Below are positions 33,854 to 41,746 of a DNA stretch of 64,000 nucleotides, piece by piece. This DNA is from Marinococcus luteus. Lineage in GTDB: Bacteria; Bacillota; Bacilli; Bacillales; Marinococcaceae. Under the pieces are notes generated by a model. It did not search any database, was not told the DNA's origin, and saw nothing but the letters and a program-made list of their open reading frames with translations. The DNA lies in NCBI RefSeq assembly GCF_900106595.1, contig NZ_FNNC01000003.1:186001-250000 (forward strand), given 5' to 3'. The stretch's first letter is position 1. Each line of letters starts with the position of its first letter. Both the position numbers and the translations under genes were made by a program.

Positions 33854-34269
33854 GGCATATCAATATTTTTGTTTTTCGCAGACAGTTTCTCCAGAAACAG
33901 CTCTTCGTCCTTCGGTGTAATATGCTGATGGCGGTTTCCTTCCTGATAGACCACCTTCAGTCTTTCCGGAGTCGCCCCCTTAATCCATCCGGGCACCTCT
34001 TCCACCCGTTGAATGGAATTATAAGGAATACGCAGCCGGATCAAAAGAGAGGCGTGGACTGCCAGATGCTCTTCGCGCAATTCATACTTTGTGAAAAATA
34101 CAATCTGAGTTACTAAAATGATAATAACCGCATCAATCACAGCCCGCAGAATAGTCCCCGGCCCTCCGTCATACATAAATAGGGCCTGAAAAATAGAATA
34201 TCCCAGCAGTACAATGGCTATGACCGCAAATGCGGACAGCAGTCTGCTTCCTTTCGCTCGAAACACCAT
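33829..34269 (-). CDS. PH-domain-like membrane protein (bPH type)
   Basis: 146 residues. Two N-terminal membrane segments (about 10-27 and 40-58) are followed by a cytoplasmic domain with KYELREEHLAVHASLLIRLRIPYNSI, a bacterial PH-like fold seen in YdbS/YyaB-type proteins. Function unknown. Last gene of a minus-strand run from the DUF4440 gene. The end of the gene lies within the opposite terminator. Confidence 0.65.
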   Translation of the reverse strand: MVFRAKGSRLLSAFAVIAIVLLGYSIFQALFMYDGGPGTILRAVIDAVIIILVTQIVFFTKYELREEHLAVHASLLIRLRIPYNSIQRVEEVPGWIKGATPERLKVVYQEGNRHQHITPKDEELFLEKLSAKNKNIDMPKKGRFTR

Positions 34270-34283
34270 TTATCCGGTCTCCT

Positions 34284-34646
34284 CTAGTTTTTTTTATCAG
34301 GATCGTTTGGTTTTAACCCATACTTATAAACAATAGGCATAAGAACCATTAAAAGCATCGAATTCGTAAACAGCGGAAGAAAGATCGTGTGCGCTTCCGT
34401 TACGACCCCGATAAATGAAGCAATCACTACTGGTGCTGTCGCCACCAGTATGGTAACCAGCTCGCGTTTTGCGCTCCATGACTGCCTGCTGTCCGCTATC
34501 GATAAAATAAGCATCCAGTACATCATGAACGCAAGCGGCATCATGGCATCGATAAGAGGCTGATCCAGCACAAAAAAGAAGACCAGGCGCACAGACGATA
34601 GTATAGCTAAAATAATAATAATTAATTGACGAAATGACGACTCCAC
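34284..34646 (-). CDS. Four-helix membrane protein of unknown function
   Basis: 120 residues, about four hydrophobic segments (LIIIILAILSSVRLVFFFVL; AFMMYWMLILSIA; LVTILVATAPVVIASFIGVV; TNSMLLMVLMPIVYKYGL) and a charged C-terminus. Start is GTG 34646 with GGGAG about 10 nt upstream. I do not recognise a family. It lies between a 26-residue peptide gene and the PH-like gene in one transcription unit. Confidence 0.65.
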   Translation of the reverse strand: MESSFRQLIIIILAILSSVRLVFFFVLDQPLIDAMMPLAFMMYWMLILSIADSRQSWSAKRELVTILVATAPVVIASFIGVVTEAHTIFLPLFTNSMLLMVLMPIVYKYGLKPNDPDKKN

Positions 34647-34660
34647 GATGTATTCGCTCC

Positions 34661-34741
34661 CTACTCCCTGCTTTTTACCGTTCGGGGCTTTACTGCAAAC
34701 AAAGCAAGGCCCAGAACCATTCCAACCACGTATTTCATCAT
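34661..34741 (-). CDS. 26-residue hydrophobic peptide
   Basis: ATG 34741 with AAGGAAG 6 nt upstream. The product starts MMKYVVGMVLGLALFAVKP and ends with a basic tail. It fills the gap between the VOC gene (17 nt upstream) and the next membrane protein gene (14 nt downstream), as expected of an operon member. Single short membrane helix; unknown function. Confidence 0.6.
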   Translation of the reverse strand: MMKYVVGMVLGLALFAVKPRTVKSRE

Positions 34742-34757
34742 GCTGTTCTTCCTTCCG

Positions 34758-35363
34758 TTAAGTACGGAATTCCAGATAGACACCGTTTGGATCTTGCGCA
34801 GTCTCCATCTCTTCCGCTCCCTGAATAACTACTTTTTCAAGTTCGAATGCATGCTTTTCCTGCCAGGCAGGCACTAACGCCTCTGCACCCAGAACAGTGA
34901 GCCAGTCGTGCGAATCATACGGTTCCGGACTGGTGATGAGGACAGACTGCAGCTCTTCTTTTCCTCCGATAGGAAGCTCTTCCGCCCAATCAAGCTGAAT
35001 CTTTGGCCCGGTAGGCGGCTGCAGAAAGGTTCTTCTTTCTTTTTTGTTAATCCCCCATCCGTGTTCCTTTGCGCGCCGGAGAATACTCGCATGCTCTTCC
35101 CCGTTTACACGATAGCCAAAGTAGCCGAACGTATTCATTCTCCCTGCACCAAAGGTTACCCGCACCTGGCCGAGACTCATTTCTATCATCCGGAACTTTA
35201 ACCCTTTGTTGCGGAAGTCATCCCACGTAAGCGGCGGATCGTACCGCTTAATACGATAATTTTCCAGGGCAAATCGTCCCACTACTTCAAAACCGTAACT
35301 GCTGTAAAAAGCTTCAGTTTCTTCTATCTCAGTTGTCCAAAAATGATAATGGAATAGTTCCAT
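34758..35363 (-). CDS. VOC-family protein, two-module
   Basis: 201 residues from ATG 35363 (AGAGGTGA upstream). The first module begins MELFHYHFWTTEIEETEAFY; the second ends AEEMETAQDPNGVYLEFRT, each a glyoxalase-like half. Substrate unknown. The first in-frame codons upstream to 35477 are not needed. Confidence 0.75.
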   Translation of the reverse strand: MELFHYHFWTTEIEETEAFYSSYGFEVVGRFALENYRIKRYDPPLTWDDFRNKGLKFRMIEMSLGQVRVTFGAGRMNTFGYFGYRVNGEEHASILRRAKEHGWGINKKERRTFLQPPTGPKIQLDWAEELPIGGKEELQSVLITSPEPYDSHDWLTVLGAEALVPAWQEKHAFELEKVVIQGAEEMETAQDPNGVYLEFRT

Positions 35364-35433
35364 ATTGTTCACCTCTACTGCCCTTCTGCAAGTCGACCTC
35401 ACTTGTGCTGAAAACGACCTTTGTATTCTGCTT

Positions 35434-35778
35434 CTATGGCTGGTTCGCTTTTTTGGGCGTCCCCTGATGAAAAACAAGCTCCCAGCTGGAAGCCGTCTTC
35501 CGCCATATAGAACTGCGCAGCGAAGTCCCCAGCTCGCTCGTTACGGTATAGGTTGCCAAATATAAATGCTCCGAAAGCGGTTTTGTTTTATAATCAGCCA
35601 CCGCTCTATGGACAGGACGCTCCTCCTCCAGGCCAAAAATCACATCTTCTCGGGTAAAAATCCGGCCGGACGCTCCTATTTCCTGAAAATCCTCTGCCAG
35701 CAGCCGGCTCACTTCCACAGCCGACCGCCGAATACTCGGCTTCAATAAATCTTCCTCGAGCTGGCGTATGTCTTCCAT
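35434..35778 (-). CDS. DUF4440 / SnoaL-like NTF2-fold protein
   Basis: 114 residues: IRQLEEDLLKPSIRRSAVEVSRLLAEDFQEIGASG, then RSSIWRKTASSWELVFHQGTP. This matches DUF4440 proteins of the NTF2-like superfamily (SgcJ/EcaC-type), small cone-shaped domains of mixed function. First gene of the minus-strand run to 33829. Confidence 0.75.
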   Translation of the reverse strand: MEDIRQLEEDLLKPSIRRSAVEVSRLLAEDFQEIGASGRIFTREDVIFGLEEERPVHRAVADYKTKPLSEHLYLATYTVTSELGTSLRSSIWRKTASSWELVFHQGTPKKANQP

Positions 35779-35818
35779 CAGTCTCCACCCTCCCTACGTA
35801 TAAGACCTGGCCATACGT

Positions 35819-35854
35819 AAAAACCCGTATCTACATCAAATGATACGGGTTTTT
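35819..35854. terminator. Terminator below aroD
   Basis: Perfect 13-bp stem (AAAAACCCGTATC / GATACGGGTTTTT) with T-runs on both strands, between aroD and the DUF4440 gene. Confidence 0.88.
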
Positions 35855-35936
35855 CTACAGACTTTTCAACTTTTATTGCTGATTCATGACGATTATTTTC
35901 ATCTGCGGTTTACATACGCGGAAGTGCAGATGTGCC

Positions 35937-36713
35937 TTACGAATATTTGTTGACAATATCAACCACCTGGCGCGCGTCCTCAAGCGGAATTTGTCCAGGC
36001 GCAGAGCTTTTTTTCCCGGAAGCAAATACCATCATAGAGCCAAATGAATGACCGACCAGGCGGGAAGCCAGTCCTTCAGACCCCATAGACATAGCAGCTG
36101 TACAGATATTCAACCTGCCACTCAGTTCCACCAGCGTTCCTAAAAGATCCAACACATCTGATTTATGATTTGGCATGACTGCCATTTTTACAATGTCTGC
36201 CTCGTGTCTTTCTGCCGCCTCACCCCAACGGTGCATTTCAAAAACACCAGGCGTTTTTGAAAAATCGTGATGCGAGATTAATAATTTCACTCCATGCTCC
36301 CGGGCTATTTGACGAACGGAAGCTATATGCTCACTGCTCATTCTTCCCTCTACATCCACTATATCTGTATTTCCTGAACGTACTGCCCCGGAAATGATTT
36401 CCACTGTTTCTTCATCAGTTAAGTGCCGGTCAGCCCCGCCTTCCTGAGCAGAGCGAATAGTAAATAAAAGCACACATTCCGGGACTTGCTGCTTAAGCAT
36501 CTCCAGTACCCGGTTTACCGCTTTTTTATCTTTTAAGTCTTCAAAGTGATCTGCCCGCCATTCAATGGCGTCTGCCTGTGCAAGGTTTATGGCTTGCAGT
36601 TCTACCGCTAAGTCTTCTGCCGTTGTCTCTGTTAGAGGAACACAGATCATCGGCTGTGAAGCACTGTACGATTTATTTCCCATTTGCAGTGTTTGATATC
36701 TGTGACTTGTCAT
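35937..36713 (-). CDS. aroD: 3-dehydroquinate dehydratase, type I
   Basis: 258 residues. The Schiff-base Lys is in EADIVKMAVMPN and the catalytic His in LLISHHDFSKTP; DAIEWRADHFED near the start and MSMGSEGLASRLVGHSFGSMM near the end are type I signatures. It dehydrates 3-dehydroquinate to 3-dehydroshikimate in aromatic amino acid synthesis. ATG 36713 with GGAGG 5 nt upstream. Divergent from a transporter-like gene that is followed by aroK. Confidence 0.93.
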   Translation of the reverse strand: MTSHRYQTLQMGNKSYSASQPMICVPLTETTAEDLAVELQAINLAQADAIEWRADHFEDLKDKKAVNRVLEMLKQQVPECVLLFTIRSAQEGGADRHLTDEETVEIISGAVRSGNTDIVDVEGRMSSEHIASVRQIAREHGVKLLISHHDFSKTPGVFEMHRWGEAAERHEADIVKMAVMPNHKSDVLDLLGTLVELSGRLNICTAAMSMGSEGLASRLVGHSFGSMMVFASGKKSSAPGQIPLEDARQVVDIVNKYS

Positions 36714-36773
36714 ATGGTCCTCCGCTCAAATGATTAGTATTAACCCTTCCTCTGGTACTGTTAAATGTATAGA

Positions 36774-36801
36774 TTGACTCTCTATATGTAACTAATATGC
36801 T
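36774..36801 (+). promoter_or_regulatory. Promoter of the membrane protein gene upstream of aroK
   Basis: TTGACT-N16-TATGCT, about 46 nt before the TTG start at 36847. Confidence 0.6.
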
Positions 36802-36846
36802 ATCATACTCTTGCATGCCATCAACCGGAAATTGGGGGAACAGCAT

Positions 36847-38196
36847 TTGCGTTTATACATATATTCTTTATTAATCCTCTCCTACGTACTTTCACAATTT
36901 TTACAATCACTGAACTTTTCCTTATTCATCGGTATTCTTGCAAATATTGTTATATTTATTTCCCTGTTTTTTGCAAAAGGGCTGTTCTTTTATTCCGGTA
37001 TTGCCTTCTATACCATCGGAACATTTTTATTTTTCCAGACCAGCACCTCCTGGCAGGATTACTTTATGTCATTTCAGACAATGCTCGGCATTCTCTCATT
37101 CTTTTTTATGCTTCCCTTTCTCAATTCACTCATTCGGGTGGGCAAGTACGACCACGGGCTTCGAAAATTCATGGAACAGGGGGCGGACACTGTCACCCAG
37201 TTGTACAGAAGAAGTTTTTTTGTGTGCCACGTGCTCGGATTGTTTTTAAACATTGCTACGTTTGCCGTTCTTATGCGCACCCTGGACCGGACCTTTTCTT
37301 CAATTCCCCGAAAAATAAAGGCGAAGTTTTACACGCAGAATTTACTCAGGGCTTATGCTCTGTGCCTTGCCTGGAGCCCGCTTGAAATTATGGTCATTAC
37401 AGCTTTAAATGTAACCGGCCAGAACTACATTTATATTTTCCCTTTTATTATTACGATTGTTATTATAGTCATTTTATTTGATATTTTGACTGCCTCTTTC
37501 AAGTACCCCAAACTGCGTCTGCAGCCTGCTGGTACTCCGACTGACCATTCAAGTGCCGCGAGCAGAAAGATCAAGCAGTTAATCGCTCTCCTATTGCTGC
37601 TTGTAACCTGTGTGAGCTTGGTTAATCATTGGTCGGGCTTCGATTATTTATTCACTCTCGTTTTGTTTATTGCTCCTGTATCCTTTTTATGGGCAGCTTT
37701 TATTAGACGCCTGCGCAGATATGCATTTTTTGCTTTTAATCAATGGAAGACAAGAACCAAAGGTATGGCTAACTTCTTTTTCATGTTTCTGAGCGCCGGC
37801 TTATTCGTCCAAATGCTTGCAGAAACCTCGTTATTTGACGTCCTTCAGCAGCTATTCACTTTCATGCACCAGCAGATTTTTATTTTTTACCTGCTGATCG
37901 GCGCCTATTTTCTTATCTCCAGCTTTATCGGCTTCCACCCGCTGGTGTCTGTTATTCTGCTTGCAGAAATCATTGCCCCTTCTCTGGCGGACCTTCAGGC
38001 AATACCACTGGCACTTGTTTTAATTGTCTGCAGCCTGAGCCCTGTCATGTTCAGCCCGTTTAATATCTCTGTTTCGATTGTAGGTTACCATCTGAATATC
38101 AATCCGTATCGGCTGGGTTTGTGGAATCTGCCGTTTGTCATTGGATATATGCTTTTTACAATGAGCTTCGCCTATATTCTGCAGCTCGTTATGTAG
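36847..38196 (+). CDS. Polytopic membrane protein of unknown function, transporter-like
   Basis: About 449 residues with eleven or twelve hydrophobic segments. The start is TTG 36847, with GGGGGAA 6-7 nt upstream; the in-frame TTG at 36811 has no site. Two internally similar membrane halves each have a polar break (CLAWSPLEIMVITALNVTG in the first half, SSFIGFHPLVSVILLAEII in the second), recalling the paired re-entrant hairpins of the ion transporter (IT) superfamily. I do not recognise an exact family. It lies 90 nt before aroK and divergent from aroD, hinting at a shikimate- or quinate-related role; that is inference. Confidence 0.6.
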   Translation: MRLYIYSLLILSYVLSQFLQSLNFSLFIGILANIVIFISLFFAKGLFFYSGIAFYTIGTFLFFQTSTSWQDYFMSFQTMLGILSFFFMLPFLNSLIRVGKYDHGLRKFMEQGADTVTQLYRRSFFVCHVLGLFLNIATFAVLMRTLDRTFSSIPRKIKAKFYTQNLLRAYALCLAWSPLEIMVITALNVTGQNYIYIFPFIITIVIIVILFDILTASFKYPKLRLQPAGTPTDHSSAASRKIKQLIALLLLLVTCVSLVNHWSGFDYLFTLVLFIAPVSFLWAAFIRRLRRYAFFAFNQWKTRTKGMANFFFMFLSAGLFVQMLAETSLFDVLQQLFTFMHQQIFIFYLLIGAYFLISSFIGFHPLVSVILLAEIIAPSLADLQAIPLALVLIVCSLSPVMFSPFNISVSIVGYHLNINPYRLGLWNLPFVIGYMLFTMSFAYILQLVM

Positions 38197-38286
38197 CACC
38201 GGGTTTTTACTTTTGCCGAAAACTGTATTATAATCACGGTACATTTCGCTGACTACCTCATTTTATTAACGAAAGAGTGCAGACAT

Positions 38287-38835
38287 ATGATAATAAAAGA
38301 AAAATCTTTACGTGAAAAAAGCATAGTATTTATAGGCTTTATGGGAGTCGGCAAAACAACCATTGGCAGACTGGTCGCTCAAAACTTATACAGATCCTTT
38401 ATTGATATCGATGAACAGATCGAAAAAGAGTTTCAAATGCCTATACCGGACGTATTTAAACTGATTGGGGAGCCTGCGTTCAGGCAGAAAGAGAAAGAAC
38501 TTGTGAAAAAGTACGCCAATCAAAGCCTTAAGGTTATTTCTCTCGGCGGGGGAGCTTTCATGCAGGAGGAAATTCGGGACGTATGCTTAAACAACTGCAC
38601 CGTTTTTTACCTGGACATGCCGTGGGACGCCTGGAAGGAACGAATTCACCTGCTTATGGCAGACCGCCCTGTTCTTCAGGGACGTTCGCTCGAAGATATC
38701 GAAGAGTTATTTTACAGCCGGCAGACAGCTTATGCCAGCCACCATTCCAAAATCACTATCGATAAAGATTCTCCGGAAGAAGTAGCAGATTATATTACTA
38801 ATTCACTAAAAACAGCCTGGAAATTATACGAATAA
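38287..38835 (+). CDS. aroK: Shikimate kinase
   Basis: 182 residues. Walker A FIGFMGVGKTTIGRLVA, shikimate-binding Asp in FIDIDEQIE, ISLGGGAFM and the lid RPVLQGRS are all present. It phosphorylates shikimate with ATP in the chorismate pathway. Slightly longer N-terminus than most AroK. It follows the unknown membrane protein gene in the same direction. Confidence 0.92.
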   Translation: MIIKEKSLREKSIVFIGFMGVGKTTIGRLVAQNLYRSFIDIDEQIEKEFQMPIPDVFKLIGEPAFRQKEKELVKKYANQSLKVISLGGGAFMQEEIRDVCLNNCTVFYLDMPWDAWKERIHLLMADRPVLQGRSLEDIEELFYSRQTAYASHHSKITIDKDSPEEVADYITNSLKTAWKLYE

Positions 38836-38840
38836 AAAGC

Positions 38841-38881
38841 AAAGCTCCAACCAGGCACAAACTGCCGGGTGGAGCTTTTTT
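38841..38881. terminator. Bidirectional terminator between aroK and the gas vesicle region
   Basis: AAAGCTCCA..AGGC / GCC..TGGAGCTTTTTT hairpin with A- and T-runs, ending 5 nt before the DUF1232 gene stop. Confidence 0.85.
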
Positions 38882-38886
38882 GATTC

Positions 38887-39342
38887 CTATTCATCTGCAT
38901 TGACTGTATTGTCACGCTGCAGCTTCCACTCTTTAAAGTCATCGAGATCTTTTTGGACCTGCTTGAACACAAACGAAATAACCGCTGCGTCATCAATCAG
39001 ACCGCCAGGGAGAAAGTCCGGAATCAAGTCAATCGGTGACACGAAATAGATCAGTCCTGCAATGATGGCTACAATCGATTTGTAGGGCGCATGCTGGTAC
39101 TCTTTTTTCCACCAGGCACGAAGCATTTCAAGCATCAGCTGCAGCTCCTGCCATACATTTTTCAGCGGACTCTGGTTTTCATCCGCTTTTTCTCTCGCCT
39201 GCCGCAGCAGTTTTTCCGTTTCTTTTGGGTCTTTCGCGTATTTTTTCGCACGCGGGTTCAAGCGCCTTAACCGGTCCTTTAACGTTGATTCGTCAATGTT
39301 TTTCTTCTTTAAAAAACTCCGCCGCTTTTTATCTTTTGCCAT
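38887..39342 (-). CDS. DUF1232 (YkvA-like) membrane protein at the end of the gas vesicle cluster
   Basis: 151 residues. A basic N-terminal region (FLKKKNIDESTLKDRL ... NPRAKKYAKDPKETEKLL) precedes the DUF1232 core YKSIVAIIAGLIYFVSPIDLIPDFLPGGLIDDAAVI, with its conserved SPIDLIPDF. Most DUF1232 proteins lack a known role. ATG 39342 has AAAGGGG upstream. It lies 95 nt below the last gvp gene on the same strand; whether it belongs to the operon is open. Confidence 0.8.
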   Translation of the reverse strand: MAKDKKRRSFLKKKNIDESTLKDRLRRLNPRAKKYAKDPKETEKLLRQAREKADENQSPLKNVWQELQLMLEMLRAWWKKEYQHAPYKSIVAIIAGLIYFVSPIDLIPDFLPGGLIDDAAVISFVFKQVQKDLDDFKEWKLQRDNTVNADE

Positions 39343-39437
39343 GTGCCCAGCCCCTTTATTAATTGATATGGCTATGTACCGCTTCTCCGGAGAAAAACAG
39401 GCGTCCCCGGAAAAGCCTTCATGCAGTACAGGACCTG

Positions 39438-39665
39438 TTATTCCAGACGATCCCTGTCACGCTGCTTGATTTCTTTTCGGTATTCTTCCATTTCTTCCTT
39501 CGACGGAAGTGTTCTTGCTTTCATATTATATTCCATCCGAAGCTTCGGTGCGTTTTCGCCTTTTCCAAACGTGCGCTCTTCTGTGCGTTGAACCTGCGAC
39601 TTATCCTGATTCTGCAGGTCCCGTACCAGTTGGCCAATGTCTTTAGACAGATCACGGAAAATCAC
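39438..39665 (-). CDS. Charged 75-residue protein, gas vesicle operon tail
   Basis: Start is GTG 39665 with AGGTGA 6 nt upstream, 11 nt after the gvpJ stop, so it is translated from the gvp transcript. It begins MIFRDLSKDIGQLVRDLQNQ and ends in a strongly charged helix (SKEEMEEYRKEIKQRDRDRL). I do not recognise the family. No membrane segment. Its position corresponds to gvpT/gvpU of B. megaterium, but I see no clear similarity to support those names. Confidence 0.65.
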   Translation of the reverse strand: MIFRDLSKDIGQLVRDLQNQDKSQVQRTEERTFGKGENAPKLRMEYNMKARTLPSKEEMEEYRKEIKQRDRDRLE

Positions 39666-39676
39666 GTGCGTTCACC

Positions 39677-40042
39677 TCACTTTTCGGCTTTGTTTTTATT
39701 CTGTGCTGTCGCCTGCTGCTCTTCGCTTTCCGCCTGCTGATTTTCTTCAAGCTGTTCCACCCGTTCAAGCAGCCGCTGGTTTTCTTCTTCGAGCCCTTTT
39801 GCCTTGGACGAATAATGCGGGTCTGTTTCCCACCAGTCGATGCCCATTTCTTTTGCTTTATCGACCGAGGCAACGACCAGACGGATTTTAATGGTCAGCA
39901 GTTCTACGTCTGCAATATTTACTTTAATATCCCCAGCAATGACGACACCTTTATCCAGTACTGTTTCCAGAATGTCAACAAGACCGCCGGATGGTCTCTC
40001 CATATGATCGGGTGCTGAGCGTTGTACAGGTTTTTCAGCCAT
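39677..40042 (-). CDS. gvpJ: Gas vesicle protein GvpJ
   Basis: 121 residues with a GvpA-like domain (GGLVDILETVLDKGVVIAGD ... VNIADVELLTIKIRLVVASVDKAKE) followed by the diagnostic GIDWWETDP of GvpJ and a Gln/Glu-rich coiled tail (residues about 80-121). GvpJ is a minor gas vesicle component thought to act at the cone tip or in nucleation. It follows gvpK by 34 nt. Confidence 0.93.
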   Translation of the reverse strand: MAEKPVQRSAPDHMERPSGGLVDILETVLDKGVVIAGDIKVNIADVELLTIKIRLVVASVDKAKEMGIDWWETDPHYSSKAKGLEEENQRLLERVEQLEENQQAESEEQQATAQNKNKAEK

Positions 40043-40076
40043 AACATATTCCCTTCTTTCAAGCCTATTTTGAAGC

Positions 40077-40382
40077 TTAGAGTAAGTTCCCTAAAGGTCC
40101 AAGATCAATGTTCAAATCTTCTGTCGTAAGGCCAAAGATTTCCTTCATTTCTTCCATCTTATCTTCCAGCTGCATGAGCGCTACACCAAGCTGCTCCACT
40201 TGTTCCTCTGTTAAATCGCCGCCTTCAACTCTGCGCATCGCCTGGCGTTCCACCAGCTCACGCAGCAGTTCCACCACCGTCATCACCAGCTGGGTGAGTC
40301 CTTCTTCTGCTTTGTCCGGATCCAGTGATATGCGTCCGGTCGGCTGCTGGGCTTGTGTTACTTGCGGATTATTATTTTCCAT
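40077..40382 (-). CDS. gvpK: Gas vesicle protein GvpK
   Basis: 101 residues. ISLDPDKAEEGLTQLVMTVVELLRELVERQAMRRVEGGDLT and the ending LTTEDLNIDLGPLGNLL are almost the family consensus. Required for vesicle formation in other bacteria; exact role not established. Lies between the GvpA-family gene and gvpJ, the B. megaterium order S-K-J. Confidence 0.95.
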   Translation of the reverse strand: MENNNPQVTQAQQPTGRISLDPDKAEEGLTQLVMTVVELLRELVERQAMRRVEGGDLTEEQVEQLGVALMQLEDKMEEMKEIFGLTTEDLNIDLGPLGNLL

Positions 40383-40398
40383 CTATTTTCGGCCTCCT

Positions 40399-40632
40399 TT
40401 ATTCGACTTGGGAAGGTTCTGAAGAATTAGAAACAAATTCTTTCTGCGTCTTCAATTCCGACTGCCGCAGGGTTTCGACAGAAGCGATTAGTACGCGTAA
40501 ATCCAAATAGATAAGATCGATCCCTGCAATGGATATCGTTATATCGCCCTGAAGCACGACCCCTTTATCAAGCACGGAGTCCAAGACGTCGAGCAGGGAA
40601 ACTTCCCGGTTTTTAAGAGTGTCCTGGGGCAT
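40399..40632 (-). CDS. gvpS: GvpA-family gas vesicle protein in the GvpS position
   Basis: 77 residues: SLLDVLDSVLDKGVVLQGDITISIAGIDLIYLDLRVLIASVE, a GvpA/J-type domain, with a short polar C-terminus. It differs from GvpA in IYLDLR and lacks WWE, so it is the third GvpA-family member, matching GvpS by gene order. It overlaps the 3' end of gvpL by 20 bp. Confidence 0.85.
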   Translation of the reverse strand: MPQDTLKNREVSLLDVLDSVLDKGVVLQGDITISIAGIDLIYLDLRVLIASVETLRQSELKTQKEFVSNSSEPSQVE

Positions 40633-41473
40633 TTTGCTCCCTCCTGTCTGTCAGGCCTGAAAAATGAAATGCCGGCCACGGGCCTGTACACTCTAAATCC
40701 ATTCCGGTCTCTTCTGCTTCTTCTTTTTCCTGGCGCTGTTCAATTAATTGAATAAACGCCTCCCGGTCTTTCGAATGAATCAAGTATACGGCGTTCCATG
40801 CCATTTCTTTTTCCCGGTCTGTGACGCGCTTCTCCCAATTCTTTTTGATTTCTGTGCCTTCACTCCAGGCAGCTAACTCATCGTGAAACGATTGGCAGTG
40901 CTTCTCAATCTGCTCATCCGCCTGCGCTTCAATGAACTGGTCCATTTTCTTTTTTTCAAAAAAACGTCTGCCAGCCGGCATCGCTTCAAGCTCTGCTTCT
41001 TTCGCCTGAATTTCTTCGCTGTTCTGCACGACGGCTTCAGTGAATAATTGCTGATCAGCGTAAGTTTTGACGTTCCATTCTTCTTTGCCTTTCAAATAAG
41101 AAAGCTGAGCCGTTACGCTCTCCTTGTACTTTTCAATCATTTCCGCAAGGTTTGCTTCCTGTTCAAAAATCGTGCCGAATTTTAACGGGATCGTGGTATA
41201 GCGATCATGCAGCTGGTTCATCGTTTCATGATGGTGAAAGGCTTTAGCCTGCAGCCATTCCATTTTTTCTACATTCTTCTGCAGCTTTTCCTGGGAAAAT
41301 TCTTCTTCCGGAACATGGGTAACTACTGCAGTGATACTGCCATGTTCAATAAAGCTGATATTATTGTCCGGCTCCATGCCTTCCATCGGTTCCATAGGAG
41401 CTTGCTCATATTCGCCCGTAGGAATCAAGGCATACAAATACAAAAGAGCCGGTGCGCCCGAGTTTGTCTGCAC
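40613..41473 (-). CDS. gvpL: Gas vesicle protein GvpL (GvpL/GvpF family)
   Basis: 286 residues. APALLYLYALIP at the start, HHETMNQLHDRYTTIPLKFGTIFEQEANL in the middle and TGPWPAFHFSGL at the end are GvpL/F signatures; a helical middle (about 150-230) is Glu/Lys-rich. GvpF/L proteins bind GvpA and assist shell assembly. Start is GTG 41473 with AAAGGAGTG upstream. Confidence 0.92.
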   Translation of the reverse strand: MQTNSGAPALLYLYALIPTGEYEQAPMEPMEGMEPDNNISFIEHGSITAVVTHVPEEEFSQEKLQKNVEKMEWLQAKAFHHHETMNQLHDRYTTIPLKFGTIFEQEANLAEMIEKYKESVTAQLSYLKGKEEWNVKTYADQQLFTEAVVQNSEEIQAKEAELEAMPAGRRFFEKKKMDQFIEAQADEQIEKHCQSFHDELAAWSEGTEIKKNWEKRVTDREKEMAWNAVYLIHSKDREAFIQLIEQRQEKEEAEETGMDLECTGPWPAFHFSGLTDRREQNAPGHS

Positions 41474-41488
41474 TGCCGGTTCACTCCT

Positions 41489-41746
41489 TTAATCCTTTTC
41501 CTCTAGCTCTTCCCGTAATTCTTCCTGTTCAATCTGCTTCGCTCTGCGATACCGCTGCAGCAGCTCTTCCTCCTGCTCTGTGAAGGCCTCTTCAGAAATT
41601 TCTTCCATCTCATACATAATCTGCAGATTGGCCAGTTTCTTTTGAATCTGGCGGACATCAAAATATTCTTTATCCGCCTCTTCTTTTACTTTTTTACCAG
41701 CCCACACGACAGTATCAAGCGGCCAGGTAAATAATTTATGAATCAT
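41489..41746 (-). CDS. gvpG: Gas vesicle protein GvpG
   Basis: 85 residues: MIHKLFTWPLDTVVWAGKKVKEEADKEYFD, then a coiled Glu/Lys-rich helix, the standard GvpG layout. Its ATG overlaps the gvpF stop (ATGA), so it is coupled to gvpF. Accessory assembly role. Confidence 0.93.
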   Translation of the reverse strand: MIHKLFTWPLDTVVWAGKKVKEEADKEYFDVRQIQKKLANLQIMYEMEEISEEAFTEQEEELLQRYRRAKQIEQEELREELEEKD

